Shown piece after piece: positions 9,259 to 21,546 of a stretch of DNA of 64,000 bases. The position numbers and the translations under genes were made by a program. Each line of letters opens with the position of its first letter. Position 1 is the stretch's first letter. Below the pieces are notes generated by a model. The model ran no database searches. It was not told where the DNA came from and saw nothing but the letters and a program-made list of their open reading frames with translations. This DNA is from Ricordea florida (taxonomy: Eukaryota; Cnidaria; Anthozoa; Corallimorpharia; Ricordeidae), in contig OX453282.1 of NCBI GenBank assembly GCA_949710005.1, positions 16,122,209-16,186,208 on the forward strand, read 5' to 3'.

Positions 9259-10338
9259 TTAGCATTTTGTACGATGCCCACGATTTATTATAATTAAATC
9301 TATACGCTTGTTCATGGAGTCTATTAAATGGTCGATAACGCCGACAGGTATTTCTTGAATGTTCCTCTTCACTCTTTCAGCGAACTGCTCCTTGTTTTCA
9401 TATGTTATGTGTTTTTCTAACGCTTCTTCCTTTAACTGCTTCTTTGTGATATGAAACAAGTTCTCAATAGGGTTTAAATCCCGACTTCGAGGGGGAATAG
9501 GGAATATTGTTGCATGAACTGATTCCATTGCAATTTTTACCTTTGCGCTATTTTGACTCGGATCCCCGTCTTGTAAAAATAGTCGTGTTCTGCATTTTTC
9601 CGCTCTACAATAAACGTTTTCAAAATGCTCAAGAACAAATAGAGCAAAGAACTTGCCATCTAAATAATCGTATTCTTCGCATAAAATGACACCCTTACGG
9701 TACGAAATCGCAACAAACACATGCACAACTCTACCGCCAGTTCCTTCGTGACTGCCCTTGGCTGTACAGTACTGCGATAATCCTTCCTCTTTTTTTCTCC
9801 ATATGCGGCCGCTAGCTGCTCTTGCCTGATCGAAGGGATTGTATTTGTGGTAAAAGCTTACTGCGTCGAGATAAAAGCACACATCTTCTTTCCAGAAGTC
9901 TAAAGGACGCTCTCTTTTAATCTGTCTTGCGAATGATAGTCTCCTTACTACATCCTTATCAGTTAGAATACCCTTTTTCCTGGCTTGGTGATATCCATAG
10001 CCCAACCTTTCCATGTATCGTTGCATGGACCTGACTGATATGTCTTCTGTAGTAAGTCCTACCTCACACATCAGTCTCCTGCATGTGAAATGTCCAGTAG
10101 TTCGGCGTAAATTGTAGATTGCACGCTCAATCCTGCGCTCATAGCGCGCGCTTAATATTCGCGGTTTCCCTGCCTTACGTTTACTTCTTTTCTTCGTATT
10201 TGGGGATTTCACAGACCGAAACACCGTTGATCTTGACACGTGACACTTTCGTGCTATTTCATTGACTGTCAAGTCTCCCTGTTCTTTCAGGATCTGCACC
10301 TTTGCTGCTGTTTTGGGATCGATTTCACGCCAAACCAT
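9259..10338 (-). CDS. Tc1/mariner DD34E transposase, unit 3
   Basis: Intact 359 residues with Lys183 and Cys359 (type a, as in unit 1). Confidence 0.93.
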   Translation of the reverse strand: MVWREIDPKTAAKVQILKEQGDLTVNEIARKCHVSRSTVFRSVKSPNTKKRSKRKAGKPRILSARYERRIERAIYNLRRTTGHFTCRRLMCEVGLTTEDISVRSMQRYMERLGYGYHQARKKGILTDKDVVRRLSFARQIKRERPLDFWKEDVCFYLDAVSFYHKYNPFDQARAASGRIWRKKEEGLSQYCTAKGSHEGTGGRVVHVFVAISYRKGVILCEEYDYLDGKFFALFVLEHFENVYCRAEKCRTRLFLQDGDPSQNSAKVKIAMESVHATIFPIPPRSRDLNPIENLFHITKKQLKEEALEKHITYENKEQFAERVKRNIQEIPVGVIDHLIDSMNKRIDLIIINRGHRTKC

Positions 10339-11089
10339 TTTGGTACTAAGTGATCGCTACACGCACAGAAAACGTCTGATTCTAAAGGACATTTGGAACA
10401 CTTTATTGTATTATTACGTGTTAAACAGCCTCGACATCAATACTTTCTTCGATTTCACGCTTTGTATTGTTATAATAGCAATGTATAATGATGCTTAGTG
10501 CTTTACATGTCTTTTTTTCAATAAATGTAATGAGGCCCTTCTTTCAGACAATCGCCGTCAATATACCTTGACACCCTACTAAGACAATGACCACAATGTC
10601 CCCTCCCGATTCCCTTATATTCAAACCCCCTTCCCCGGTGCAATGTTGTTTGATAGAACGCCAGTGGGATGTCAATCGAAAGACACTCCAACATTGCTCC
10701 GGGGAAGGGGGTTTGAGCGGAATAAAACTACATACTTCGAAAGATAATTGACTTCTTCTAGTAAACACTGCAAAAGTGCGGTATGGGTGTCAAGGTTTTT
10801 GACGGGGATTGTCTAAATACACGTTTTCCTGATTTTGGACGTTTCACTGGTCGGAATGACATGAAATTTGATAGTACGTACCCCCTAAATACTACGAACA
10901 TGAAAGTGTATAACGAAAAAGAGAGGATGTCCTTATAGCTAAGTAGTTCAAGAAATTCTTTCGAAAAACGCAAATGTCTTATGATGCAAATATTATAATG
11001 GCGCGCTAAGAATTGTGGGCTGTGTATATAGACGTGAATTCTAGTCTGTACGTCAAACATTTTGATGTACATTTCACCCAATTGATAGA

Positions 11090-11953
11090 ATGGAGACAGG
11101 CGAAGATAGTCAGTGTGAAGTTAACCTTGAATACGAAGACAGTTGCAGTATAATCTCGGATATTGTAGAAGAGGAGTTAGATACGGTCCCTTCTGAGCCA
11201 ATTGTAAGACAAGTGTATCTAGTCACATACAGTCAGGCCGACACAACACGCTTCCCAACAAGGCAATCTTTTGTAGATATCGTCCTAGAATCCTTCTGTG
11301 GTTGCAATGGAAGAATTTTGCAATGGTGCTGTTCTTTAGAAGAGCATGCCGATGGTGGATTACACTATCACATGTGCCTAAAATTTGATCGCCTTCAAAG
11401 ATGGATATCAAGCAAGAGAGCTCTGTTGGAGCAAGATGTTAGTGTGCACTATTCCGATAGCCATTCTAACTACTTCACCGCTTATCAATATGTCACTAAG
11501 GAAGATAGAGAAGCACTGCATAGCGAAGGACACCCAGATCTAACGAATGAAGGTCTTAGACGAGGAAACCAGGCAAGTGCAGCAGTACACGCTCGAGGAA
11601 TTGCACGCCGAAACGAAAGCCGCCGTGTCAACAGATCAACTGATAGCACCAGATCGAGAGGTAGTAGGAAGCGAACGCGTATGTCTTCCTTTGAGCTGTC
11701 CGAATTAATAGTGAAGAAAGGTATTAAAACGAAACTGGAACTCATGAAATTAGCCAAAGATCAGAAAGCGGAAGGAAAAACAGATGTAGCGGAGTTTATA
11801 GTAAATAGAGGGCCTAAAGTTGTCAGTGAAGTTCTTAATACAGCCTGGGAGATAGAGACTGCAGATGAACAGTTATTACGGCTTAATAAATCAAGAATAG
11901 ACATTTTACAGGAGTGTAAAGACGAGCCATGCGTGGACGGATGCGAAGGTTAG
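11090..11953 (+). CDS. Rep HUH endonuclease domain, unit 4
   Basis: Intact copy identical in protein to unit 2. Confidence 0.85.
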   Translation: METGEDSQCEVNLEYEDSCSIISDIVEEELDTVPSEPIVRQVYLVTYSQADTTRFPTRQSFVDIVLESFCGCNGRILQWCCSLEEHADGGLHYHMCLKFDRLQRWISSKRALLEQDVSVHYSDSHSNYFTAYQYVTKEDREALHSEGHPDLTNEGLRRGNQASAAVHARGIARRNESRRVNRSTDSTRSRGSRKRTRMSSFELSELIVKKGIKTKLELMKLAKDQKAEGKTDVAEFIVNRGPKVVSEVLNTAWEIETADEQLLRLNKSRIDILQECKDEPCVDGCEG

Positions 11954-12511
11954 TGGTTAGTATGCGCCAAGCAGATCTTACAGGAGAATGGGATCACCGA
12001 AGGTAGTTTTACCACAGCGGTATTAGAATTGTTGAAAAAAGGCAGAGGAAAATACCGTAATATTCTTATCGTGGGTCCTGCAGACTGTGGAAAAACGTTC
12101 ATTCTCAACCCAATAACCAAGATCTATCACGTATTTTCAAACCCGGCAACATCTACATTTGCTTGGATAGGTGTGGAAAAGGCCGAGTGTGTCTTCCTTA
12201 ACGACTTCCGGTGGAATAGCGCGCTTATCCCCTGGCATGATCTACTTCTTATGTTAGAAGGACAACCAGTGCACCTCCCCGCTCCGAAATCACACTATGC
12301 TAAGGATATCTTGTTTGAGAGAGACACCCCAATCTTCGCTACAAGCAAACACCCCATTGTTTATGTTAAGAGTGGTGCGATAGATGAGCGTGAAAGTGAC
12401 ATGATGCGCGTTAGATGGCTCGTTTTCAACTTTAACAGGGTTATACCCCGTGAACGTCAAAAAGAACTTGAATCGTGCGCGTCTTGCTTCGCAAGACTCA
12501 TTTTGGGTTAG
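11954..12511 (+). CDS. SF3 helicase domain, unit 4
   Basis: Intact, in frame behind the conserved TAG, identical in protein to unit 2. Confidence 0.82.
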   Translation, partial: WLVCAKQILQENGITEGSFTTAVLELLKKGRGKYRNILIVGPADCGKTFILNPITKIYHVFSNPATSTFAWIGVEKAECVFLNDFRWNSALIPWHDLLLMLEGQPVHLPAPKSHYAKDILFERDTPIFATSKHPIVYVKSGAIDERESDMMRVRWLVFNFNRVIPRERQKELESCASCFARLILG

Positions 12512-12994
12512 ACATATGTCGAATAACAATAGTCTATACTGCATTGCATTATTGTAAATAGTATGGCGATAGAAGTACAATGTTTTCAACGTTTTCATGG
12601 TTTACGCTTTACGTTTATGAAGTGTAAAGATGAAGGTCGAATTACTTTATATCAAACACCGTAAGCCGTAAACCGCGATAATCACTTAGCATTAGTAATG
12701 CAACACCGTTGAAAGGTAGCATTACAACTAAAACATTATGGAACATACTAACCTTTTTATAAATTCAGTGGCTTAGGAAAAATACCGTATAAAGTTCTAT
12801 TTTTAAAAATGCCATAATGACGAAGCCAAGTGATTATGCAAAAGAGATAAGGTTTGTTTACATTCTCAAACTAGTGCGGTACTGTCAAACATTTAAGAAT
12901 TTATTCCCACGGAAGTACAATATATACAAAATGTTGCGTATAAAAAAACTTTCCTCAGTACAATAGTACAATACTTCTGTCAGTCTTATCGTAT

Positions 12995-14074
12995 TTAGTA
13001 TTTTGTACGATGCCCACGATTTATTATAATTAAATCTATACGCTTGTTCATGGAGTCTATTAAATGGTCGATAACGCCGACAGGTATTTCTTGAATGTTC
13101 CTCTTCACTCTTTCAGCGAACTGCTCCTTGTTTTCATATGTTATGTGTTTTTCTAACGCTTCTTCCTTTAACTGCTTCTTTGTGATATGAAACAAGTTCT
13201 CAATAGGGTTTAAATCCCGACTTCGAGGGGGAATAGGGAATATTGTTGCATGAACTGATTCCATTGCAATTTTTACCTTTGCGCTATTTTGACTCGGATC
13301 CCCGTCTTGTAAAAATAGTCGTGTTCTGCATTTTTCCGCTCTACAATAAACGTTTTCAAAATGCTCAAGAACAAATAGAGCAAAGAACTTGCCATCTAAA
13401 TAATCGTATTCTTCGCATAAAATGACACCCTTACGGTACGAAATCGCAACAAACACATGCACAACTCTACCGCCAGTTCCTTCGTGACTGCCCTTGGCTG
13501 TACAGTACTGCGATAATCCTTCCTCTTTTTTTCTCCATATGCGGCCGCTAGCTGCTCTTGCCTGATCGAAGGGATTGTATTTGTGGTAAAAGCTTACTGC
13601 GTCGAGATAAAAGCACACATCTTCTTTCCAGAAGTCTAAAGGACGCTCTCTTTTAATCTGTCTTGCGAATGATAGTCTCCTTACTACATCCTTATCAGTT
13701 AGAATACCCTTTTTCCTGGCTTGGTGATATCCATAGCCCAACCTTTCCATGTATCGTTGCATGGACCTGACTGATATGTCTTCTGTAGTAAGTCCTACCT
13801 CACACATCAGTCTCCTGCATGTGAAATGTCCAGTAGTTCGGCGTAAATTGTAGATTGCACGCTCAATCCTGCGCTCATAGCGCGCGCTTAATATTCGCGG
13901 TTTCCCTGCCTTACGTTTACTTCTTTTCTTCGTATTTGGGGATTTCACAGACCGAAACACCGTTGATCTTGACACGTGACACTTTCGTGCTATTTCATTG
14001 ACTGTCAAGTCTCCCTGTTCTTTCAGGATCTGCACCTTTGCTGCTGTTTTGGGATCGATTTCACGCCAAACCAT
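12995..14074 (-). CDS. Tc1/mariner DD34E transposase, unit 4
   Basis: Intact copy with Lys183 and Tyr359 (type c, shared only with unit 7). The Tyr comes from a single base change at 12999. Confidence 0.93.
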   Translation of the reverse strand: MVWREIDPKTAAKVQILKEQGDLTVNEIARKCHVSRSTVFRSVKSPNTKKRSKRKAGKPRILSARYERRIERAIYNLRRTTGHFTCRRLMCEVGLTTEDISVRSMQRYMERLGYGYHQARKKGILTDKDVVRRLSFARQIKRERPLDFWKEDVCFYLDAVSFYHKYNPFDQARAASGRIWRKKEEGLSQYCTAKGSHEGTGGRVVHVFVAISYRKGVILCEEYDYLDGKFFALFVLEHFENVYCRAEKCRTRLFLQDGDPSQNSAKVKIAMESVHATIFPIPPRSRDLNPIENLFHITKKQLKEEALEKHITYENKEQFAERVKRNIQEIPVGVIDHLIDSMNKRIDLIIINRGHRTKY

Positions 14075-14825
14075 TTTGGTACTAAGTGATCGCTACACGC
14101 ACAGAAAACGTCTGATTCTAAAGGACATTTGGAACACTTTATTGTATTATTACGTGTTAAACAGCCTCGACATCAATACTTTCTTCGATTTCACGCTTTG
14201 TATTGTTATAATAGCAATGTATAATGATGCTTAGTGCTTTACATGTCTTTTTTTCAATAAATGTAATGAGGCCCTTCTTTCAGACAATCGCCGTCAATAT
14301 ACCTTGACACCCTACTAAGACAATGACCACAATGTCCCCTCCCGATTCCCTTATATTCAAACCCCCTTCCCCGGTGCAATGTTGTTTGATAGAACGCCAG
14401 TGGGATGTCAATCGAAAGACACTCCAACATTGCTCCGGGGAAGGGGGTTTGAGCGGAATAAAACTACATACTTCGAAAGATAATTGACTTCTTCTAGTAA
14501 ACACTGCAAAAGTGCGGTATGGGTGTCAAGGTTTTTGACGGGGATTGTCTAAATACACGTTTTCCTGATTTTGGACGTTTCACTGGTCGGAATGACATGA
14601 AATTTGATAGTACGTACCCCCTAAATACTACGAACATGAAAGTGTATAACGAAAAAGAGAGGATGTCCTTATAGCTAAGTAGTTCAAGAAATTCTTTCGA
14701 AAAACGCAAATGTCTTATGATGCAAATATTATAATGGCGCGCTAAGAATTGTGGGCTGTGTATATAGACGTGAATTCTAGTCTGTACGTCAAACATTTTG
14801 ATGTACATTTCACCCAATTGATAGA

Positions 14826-15689
14826 ATGGAGACAGGCGAAGATAGTCAGTGTGAAGTTAACCTTGAATACGAAGACAGTTGCAGTATAATCTCGGATATT
14901 GTAGAAGAGGAGTTAGATACGGTCCCTTCTGAGCCAATTGTAAGACAAGTGTATCTAGTCACATACAGTCAGGCCGACACAACACGCTTCCCAACAAGGC
15001 AATCTTTTGTAGATATCGTCCTAGAATCCTTCTGTGGTTGCAATGGAAGAATTTTGCAATGGTGCTGTTCTTTAGAAGAGCATGCCGATGGTGGATTACA
15101 CTATCACATGTGCCTAAAATTTGATCGCCTTCAAAGATGGATATCAAGCAAGAGAGCTCTGTTGGAGCAAGATGTTAGTGTGCACTATTCCGATAGCCAT
15201 TCTAACTACTTCACCGCTTATCAATATGTCACTAAGGAAGATAGAGAAGCACTGCATAGCGAAGGACACCCAGATCTAACGAATGAAGGTCTTAGACGAG
15301 GAAACCAGGCAAGTGCAGCAGTACACGCTCGAGGAATTGCACGCCGAAACGAAAGCCGCCGTGTCAACAGATCAACTGATAGCACCAGATCGAGAGGTAG
15401 TAGGAAGCGAACGCGTATGTCTTCCTTTGAGCTGTCCGAATTAATAGTGAAGAAAGGTATTAAAACGAAACTGGAACTCATGAAATTAGCCAAAGATCAG
15501 AAAGCGGAAGGAAAAACAGATGTAGCGGAGTTTATAGTAAATAGAGGGCCTAAAGTTGTCAGTGAAGTTCTTAATACAGCCTGGGAGATAGAGACTGCAG
15601 ATGAACAGTTATTACGGCTTAATAAATCAAGAATAGACATTTTACAGGAGTGTAAAGACGAGCCATGCGTGGACGGATGCGAAGGTTAG
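14826..15689 (+). CDS. Rep HUH endonuclease domain, unit 5
   Basis: Intact copy identical in protein to unit 2. Confidence 0.85.
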   Translation: METGEDSQCEVNLEYEDSCSIISDIVEEELDTVPSEPIVRQVYLVTYSQADTTRFPTRQSFVDIVLESFCGCNGRILQWCCSLEEHADGGLHYHMCLKFDRLQRWISSKRALLEQDVSVHYSDSHSNYFTAYQYVTKEDREALHSEGHPDLTNEGLRRGNQASAAVHARGIARRNESRRVNRSTDSTRSRGSRKRTRMSSFELSELIVKKGIKTKLELMKLAKDQKAEGKTDVAEFIVNRGPKVVSEVLNTAWEIETADEQLLRLNKSRIDILQECKDEPCVDGCEG

Positions 15690-16247
15690 TGGTTAGTATG
15701 CGCCAAGCAGATCTTACAGGAGAATGGGATCACCGAAGGTAGTTTTACCACAGCGGTATTAGAATTGTTGAAAAAAGGCAGAGGAAAATACCGTAATATT
15801 CTTATCGTGGGTCCTGCAGACTGTGGAAAAACGTTCATTCTCAACCCAATAACCAAGATCTATCACGTATTTTCAAACCCGGCAACATCTACATTTGCTT
15901 GGATAGGTGTGGAAAAGGCCGAGTGTGTCTTCCTTAACGACTTCCGGTGGAATAGCGCGCTTATCCCCTGGCATGATCTACTTCTTATGTTAGAAGGACA
16001 ACCAGTGCACCTCCCCGCTCCGAAATCACACTATGCTAAGGATATCTTGTTTGAGAGAGACACCCCAATCTTCGCTACAAGCAAACACCCCATTGTTTAT
16101 GTTAAGAGTGGTGCGATAGATGAGCGTGAAAGTGACATGATGCGCGTTAGATGGCTCGTTTTCAACTTTAACAGGGTTATACCCCGTGAACGTCAAAAAG
16201 AACTTGAATCGTGCGCGTCTTGCTTCGCAAGACTCATTTTGGGTTAG
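15690..16247 (+). CDS. SF3 helicase domain, unit 5
   Basis: Intact, in frame behind the conserved TAG. Confidence 0.82.
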   Translation, partial: WLVCAKQILQENGITEGSFTTAVLELLKKGRGKYRNILIVGPADCGKTFILNPITKIYHVFSNPATSTFAWIGVEKAECVFLNDFRWNSALIPWHDLLLMLEGQPVHLPAPKSHYAKDILFERDTPIFATSKHPIVYVKSGAIDERESDMMRVRWLVFNFNRVIPRERQKELESCASCFARLILG

Positions 16248-16730
16248 ACATATGTCGAATAACAATAGTCTATACTGCATTGCATTATTGTAAATAGTAT
16301 GGCGATAGAAGTACAATGTTTTCAACGTTTTCATGGTTTACGCTTTACGTTTATGAAGTGTAAAGATGAAGGTCGAATTACTTTATATCAAACACCGTAA
16401 GCCGTAAACCGCGATAATCACTTAGCATTAGTAATGCAACACCGTTGAAAGGTAGCATTACAACTAAAACATTATGGAACATACTAACCTTTTTATAAAT
16501 TCAGTGGCTTAGGAAAAATACCGTATAAAGTTCTATTTTTAAAAATGCCATAATGACGAAGCCAAGTGATTATGCAAAAGAGATAAGGTTTGTTTACATT
16601 CTCAAACTAGTGCGGTACTGTCAAACATTTAAGAATTTATTCCCACGGAAGTACAATATATACAAAATGTTGCGTATAAAAAAACTTTCCTCAGTACAAT
16701 AGTACAATACTTCTGTCAGTCTTATCGTAT

Positions 16731-17810
16731 TTAGCATTTTGTACGATGCCCACGATTTATTATAATTAAATCTATACGCTTGTTCATGGAGTCTATTAAA
16801 TGGTCGATAACGCCGACAGGTATTTCTTGAATGTTCCTCTTCACTCTTTCAGCGAACTGCTCCTTGTTTTCATATGTTATGTGTTTTTCTAACGCTTCTT
16901 CCTTTAACTGCTTCTTTGTGATATGAAACAAGTTCTCAATAGGGTTTAAATCCCGACTTCGAGGGGGAATAGGGAATATTGTTGCATGAACTGATTCCAT
17001 TGCAATTTTTACCTTTGCGCTATTTTGACTCGGATCCCCGTCTTGTAAAAATAGTCGTGTTCTGCATTTTTCCGCTCTACAATAAACGTTTTCAAAATGC
17101 TCAAGAACAAATAGAGCAAAGAACTTGCCATCTAAATAATCGTATTCTTCGCATAAAATGACACCCTTACGGTACGAAATCGCAACAAACACATGCACAA
17201 CTCTACCGCCAGTTCCTTCGTGACTGCCCTTGGCTGTACAGTACTGCGATAATCCTTCCTCTCTTTTTCTCCATATGCGGCCGCTAGCTGCTCTTGCCTG
17301 ATCGAAGGGATTGTATTTGTGGTAAAAGCTTACTGCGTCGAGATAAAAGCACACATCTTCTTTCCAGAAGTCTAAAGGACGCTCTCTTTTAATCTGTCTT
17401 GCGAATGATAGTCTCCTTACTACATCCTTATCAGTTAGAATACCCTTTTTCCTGGCTTGGTGATATCCATAGCCCAACCTTTCCATGTATCGTTGCATGG
17501 ACCTGACTGATATGTCTTCTGTAGTAAGTCCTACCTCACACATCAGTCTCCTGCATGTGAAATGTCCAGTAGTTCGGCGTAAATTGTAGATTGCACGCTC
17601 AATCCTGCGCTCATAGCGCGCGCTTAATATTCGCGGTTTCCCTGCCTTACGTTTACTTCTTTTCTTCGTATTTGGGGATTTCACAGACCGAAACACCGTT
17701 GATCTTGACACGTGACACTTTCGTGCTATTTCATTGACTGTCAAGTCTCCCTGTTCTTTCAGGATCTGCACCTTTGCTGCTGTTTTGGGATCGATTTCAC
17801 GCCAAACCAT
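16731..17810 (-). CDS. Tc1/mariner DD34E transposase, unit 5
   Basis: Intact copy with Arg183 and Cys359 (type b). Confidence 0.93.
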   Translation of the reverse strand: MVWREIDPKTAAKVQILKEQGDLTVNEIARKCHVSRSTVFRSVKSPNTKKRSKRKAGKPRILSARYERRIERAIYNLRRTTGHFTCRRLMCEVGLTTEDISVRSMQRYMERLGYGYHQARKKGILTDKDVVRRLSFARQIKRERPLDFWKEDVCFYLDAVSFYHKYNPFDQARAASGRIWRKREEGLSQYCTAKGSHEGTGGRVVHVFVAISYRKGVILCEEYDYLDGKFFALFVLEHFENVYCRAEKCRTRLFLQDGDPSQNSAKVKIAMESVHATIFPIPPRSRDLNPIENLFHITKKQLKEEALEKHITYENKEQFAERVKRNIQEIPVGVIDHLIDSMNKRIDLIIINRGHRTKC

Positions 17811-18561
17811 TTTGGTACTAAGTGATCGCTACACGCACAGAAAACGTCTGATTCTAAAGGACATTTGGAACACTTTATTGTATTATTACGTGTTAAACAG
17901 CCTCGACATCAATACTTTCTTCGATTTCACGCTTTGTATTGTTATAATAGCAATGTATAATGATGCTTAGTGCTTTACATGTCTTTTTTTCAATAAATGT
18001 AATGAGGCCCTTCTTTCAGACAATCGCCGTCAATATACCTTGACACCCTACTAAGACAATGACCACAATGTCCCCTCCCGATTCCCTTATATTCAAACCC
18101 CCTTCCCCGGTGCAATGTTGTTTGATAGAACGCCAGTGGGATGTCAATCGAAAGACACTCCAACATTGCTCCGGGGAAGGGGGTTTGAGCGGAATAAAAC
18201 TACATACTTCGAAAGATAATTGACTTCTTCTAGTAAACACTGCAAAAGTGCGGTATGGGTGTCAAGGTTTTTGACGGGGATTGTCTAAATACACGTTTTC
18301 CTGATTTTGGACGTTTCACTGGTCGGAATGACATGAAATTTGATAGTACGTACCCCCTAAATACTACGAACATGAAAGTGTATAACGAAAAAGAGAGGAT
18401 GTCCTTATAGCTAAGTAGTTCAAGAAATTCTTTCGAAAAACGCAAATGTCTTATGATGCAAATATTATAATGGCGCGCTAAGAATTGTGGGCTGTGTATA
18501 TAGACGTGAATTCTAGTCTGTACGTCAAACATTTTGATGTACATTTCACCCAATTGATAGA

Positions 18562-19425
18562 ATGGAGACAGGCGAAGATAGTCAGTGTGAAGTTAACCTT
18601 GAATACGAAGACAGTTGCAGTATAATCTCGGATATTGTAGAAGAGGAGTTAGATACGGTCCCTTCTGAGCCAATTGTAAGACAAGTGTATCTAGTCACAT
18701 ACAGTCAGGCCGACACAACACGCTTCCCAACAAGGCAATCTTTTGTAGATATCGTCCTAGAATCCTTCTGTGGTTGCAATGGAAGAATTTTGCAATGGTG
18801 CTGTTCTTTAGAAGAGCATGCCGATGGTGGATTACACTATCACATGTGCCTAAAATTTGATCGCCTTCAAAGATGGATATCAAGCAAGAGAGCTCTGTTG
18901 GAGCAAGATGTTAGTGTGCACTATTCCGATAGCCATTCTAACTACTTCACCGCTTATCAATATGTCACTAAGGAAGATAGAGAAGCACTGCATAGCGAAG
19001 GACACCCAGATCTAACGAATGAAGGTCTTAGACGAGGAAACCAGGCAAGTGCAGCAGTACACGCTCGAGGAATTGCACGCCGAAACGAAAGCCGCCGTGT
19101 CAACAGATCAACTGATAGCACCAGATCGAGAGGTAGTAGGAAGCGAACGCGTATGTCTTCCTTTGAGCTGTCCGAATTAATAGTGAAGAAAGGTATTAAA
19201 ACGAAACTGGAACTCATGAAATTAGCCAAAGATCAGAAAGCGGAAGGAAAAACAGATGTAGCGGAGTTTATAGTAAATAGAGGGCCTAAAGTTGTCAGTG
19301 AAGTTCTTAATACAGCCTGGGAGATAGAGACTGCAGATGAACAGTTATTACGGCTTAATAAATCAAGAATAGACATTTTACAGGAGTGTAAAGACGAGCC
19401 ATGCGTGGACGGATGCGAAGGTTAG
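18562..19425 (+). CDS. Rep HUH endonuclease domain, unit 6
   Basis: Intact copy identical in protein to unit 2. Confidence 0.85.
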   Translation: METGEDSQCEVNLEYEDSCSIISDIVEEELDTVPSEPIVRQVYLVTYSQADTTRFPTRQSFVDIVLESFCGCNGRILQWCCSLEEHADGGLHYHMCLKFDRLQRWISSKRALLEQDVSVHYSDSHSNYFTAYQYVTKEDREALHSEGHPDLTNEGLRRGNQASAAVHARGIARRNESRRVNRSTDSTRSRGSRKRTRMSSFELSELIVKKGIKTKLELMKLAKDQKAEGKTDVAEFIVNRGPKVVSEVLNTAWEIETADEQLLRLNKSRIDILQECKDEPCVDGCEG

Positions 19426-19983
19426 TGGTTAGTATGCGCCAAGCAGATCTTACAGGAGAATGGGATCACCGAAGGTAGTTTTACCACAGCGGTATTAGAA
19501 TTGTTGAAAAAAGGCAGAGGAAAATACCGTAATATTCTTATCGTGGGTCCTGCAGACTGTGGAAAAACGTTCATTCTCAACCCAATAACCAAGATCTATC
19601 ACGTATTTTCAAACCCGGCAACATCTACATTTGCTTGGATAGGTGTGGAAAAGGCCGAGTGTGTCTTCCTTAACGACTTCCGGTGGAATAGCGCGCTTAT
19701 CCCCTGGCATGATCTACTTCTTATGTTAGAAGGACAACCAGTGCACCTCCCCGCTCCGAAATCACACTATGCTAAGGATATCTTGTTTGAGAGAGACACC
19801 CCAATCTTCGCTACAAGCAAACACCCCATTGTTTATGTTAAGAGTGGTGCGATAGATGAGCGTGAAAGTGACATGATGCGCGTTAGATGGCTCGTTTTCA
19901 ACTTTAACAGGGTTATACCCCGTGAACGTCAAAAAGAACTTGAATCGTGCGCGTCTTGCTTCGCAAGACTCATTTTGGGTTAG
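19426..19983 (+). CDS. SF3 helicase domain, unit 6
   Basis: Intact, in frame behind the conserved TAG. Confidence 0.82.
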   Translation, partial: WLVCAKQILQENGITEGSFTTAVLELLKKGRGKYRNILIVGPADCGKTFILNPITKIYHVFSNPATSTFAWIGVEKAECVFLNDFRWNSALIPWHDLLLMLEGQPVHLPAPKSHYAKDILFERDTPIFATSKHPIVYVKSGAIDERESDMMRVRWLVFNFNRVIPRERQKELESCASCFARLILG

Positions 19984-20466
19984 ACATATGTCGAATAACA
20001 ATAGTCTATACTGCATTGCATTATTGTAAATAGTATGGCGATAGAAGTACAATGTTTTCAACGTTTTCATGGTTTACGCTTTACGTTTATGAAGTGTAAA
20101 GATGAAGGTCGAATTACTTTATATCAAACACCGTAAGCCGTAAACCGCGATAATCACTTAGCATTAGTAATGCAACACCGTTGAAAGGTAGCATTACAAC
20201 TAAAACATTATGGAACATACTAACCTTTTTATAAATTCAGTGGCTTAGGAAAAATACCGTATAAAGTTCTATTTTTAAAAATGCCATAATGACGAAGCCA
20301 AGTGATTATGCAAAAGAGATAAGGTTTGTTTACATTCTCAAACTAGTGCGGTACTGTCAAACATTTAAGAATTTATTCCCACGGAAGTACAATATATACA
20401 AAATGTTGCGTATAAAAAAACTTTCCTCAGTACAATAGTACAATACTTCTGTCAGTCTTATCGTAT

Positions 20467-21546
20467 TTAGCATTTTGTACGATGCCCACGATTTATTATA
20501 ATTAAATCTATACGCTTGTTCATGGAGTCTATTAAATGGTCGATAACGCCGACAGGTATTTCTTGAATGTTCCTCTTCACTCTTTCAGCGAACTGCTCCT
20601 TGTTTTCATATGTTATGTGTTTTTCTAACGCTTCTTCCTTTAACTGCTTCTTTGTGATATGAAACAAGTTCTCAATAGGGTTTAAATCCCGACTTCGAGG
20701 GGGAATAGGGAATATTGTTGCATGAACTGATTCCATTGCAATTTTTACCTTTGCGCTATTTTGACTCGGATCCCCGTCTTGTAAAAATAGTCGTGTTCTG
20801 CATTTTTCCGCTCTACAATAAACGTTTTCAAAATGCTCAAGAACAAATAGAGCAAAGAACTTGCCATCTAAATAATCGTATTCTTCGCATAAAATGACAC
20901 CCTTACGGTACGAAATCGCAACAAACACATGCACAACTCTACCGCCAGTTCCTTCGTGACTGCCCTTGGCTGTACAGTACTGCGATAATCCTTCCTCTCT
21001 TTTTCTCCATATGCGGCCGCTAGCTGCTCTTGCCTGATCGAAGGGATTGTATTTGTGGTAAAAGCTTACTGCGTCGAGATAAAAGCACACATCTTCTTTC
21101 CAGAAGTCTAAAGGACGCTCTCTTTTAATCTGTCTTGCGAATGATAGTCTCCTTACTACATCCTTATCAGTTAGAATACCCTTTTTCCTGGCTTGGTGAT
21201 ATCCATAGCCCAACCTTTCCATGTATCGTTGCATGGACCTGACTGATATGTCTTCTGTAGTAAGTCCTACCTCACACATCAGTCTCCTGCATGTGAAATG
21301 TCCAGTAGTTCGGCGTAAATTGTAGATTGCACGCTCAATCCTGCGCTCATAGCGCGCGCTTAATATTCGCGGTTTCCCTGCCTTACGTTTACTTCTTTTC
21401 TTCGTATTTGGGGATTTCACAGACCGAAACACCGTTGATCTTGACACGTGACACTTTCGTGCTATTTCATTGACTGTCAAGTCTCCCTGTTCTTTCAGGA
21501 TCTGCACCTTTGCTGCTGTTTTGGGATCGATTTCACGCCAAACCAT
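20467..21546 (-). CDS. Tc1/mariner DD34E transposase, unit 6
   Basis: Intact copy with Arg183 and Cys359 (type b). Confidence 0.93.
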   Translation of the reverse strand: MVWREIDPKTAAKVQILKEQGDLTVNEIARKCHVSRSTVFRSVKSPNTKKRSKRKAGKPRILSARYERRIERAIYNLRRTTGHFTCRRLMCEVGLTTEDISVRSMQRYMERLGYGYHQARKKGILTDKDVVRRLSFARQIKRERPLDFWKEDVCFYLDAVSFYHKYNPFDQARAASGRIWRKREEGLSQYCTAKGSHEGTGGRVVHVFVAISYRKGVILCEEYDYLDGKFFALFVLEHFENVYCRAEKCRTRLFLQDGDPSQNSAKVKIAMESVHATIFPIPPRSRDLNPIENLFHITKKQLKEEALEKHITYENKEQFAERVKRNIQEIPVGVIDHLIDSMNKRIDLIIINRGHRTKC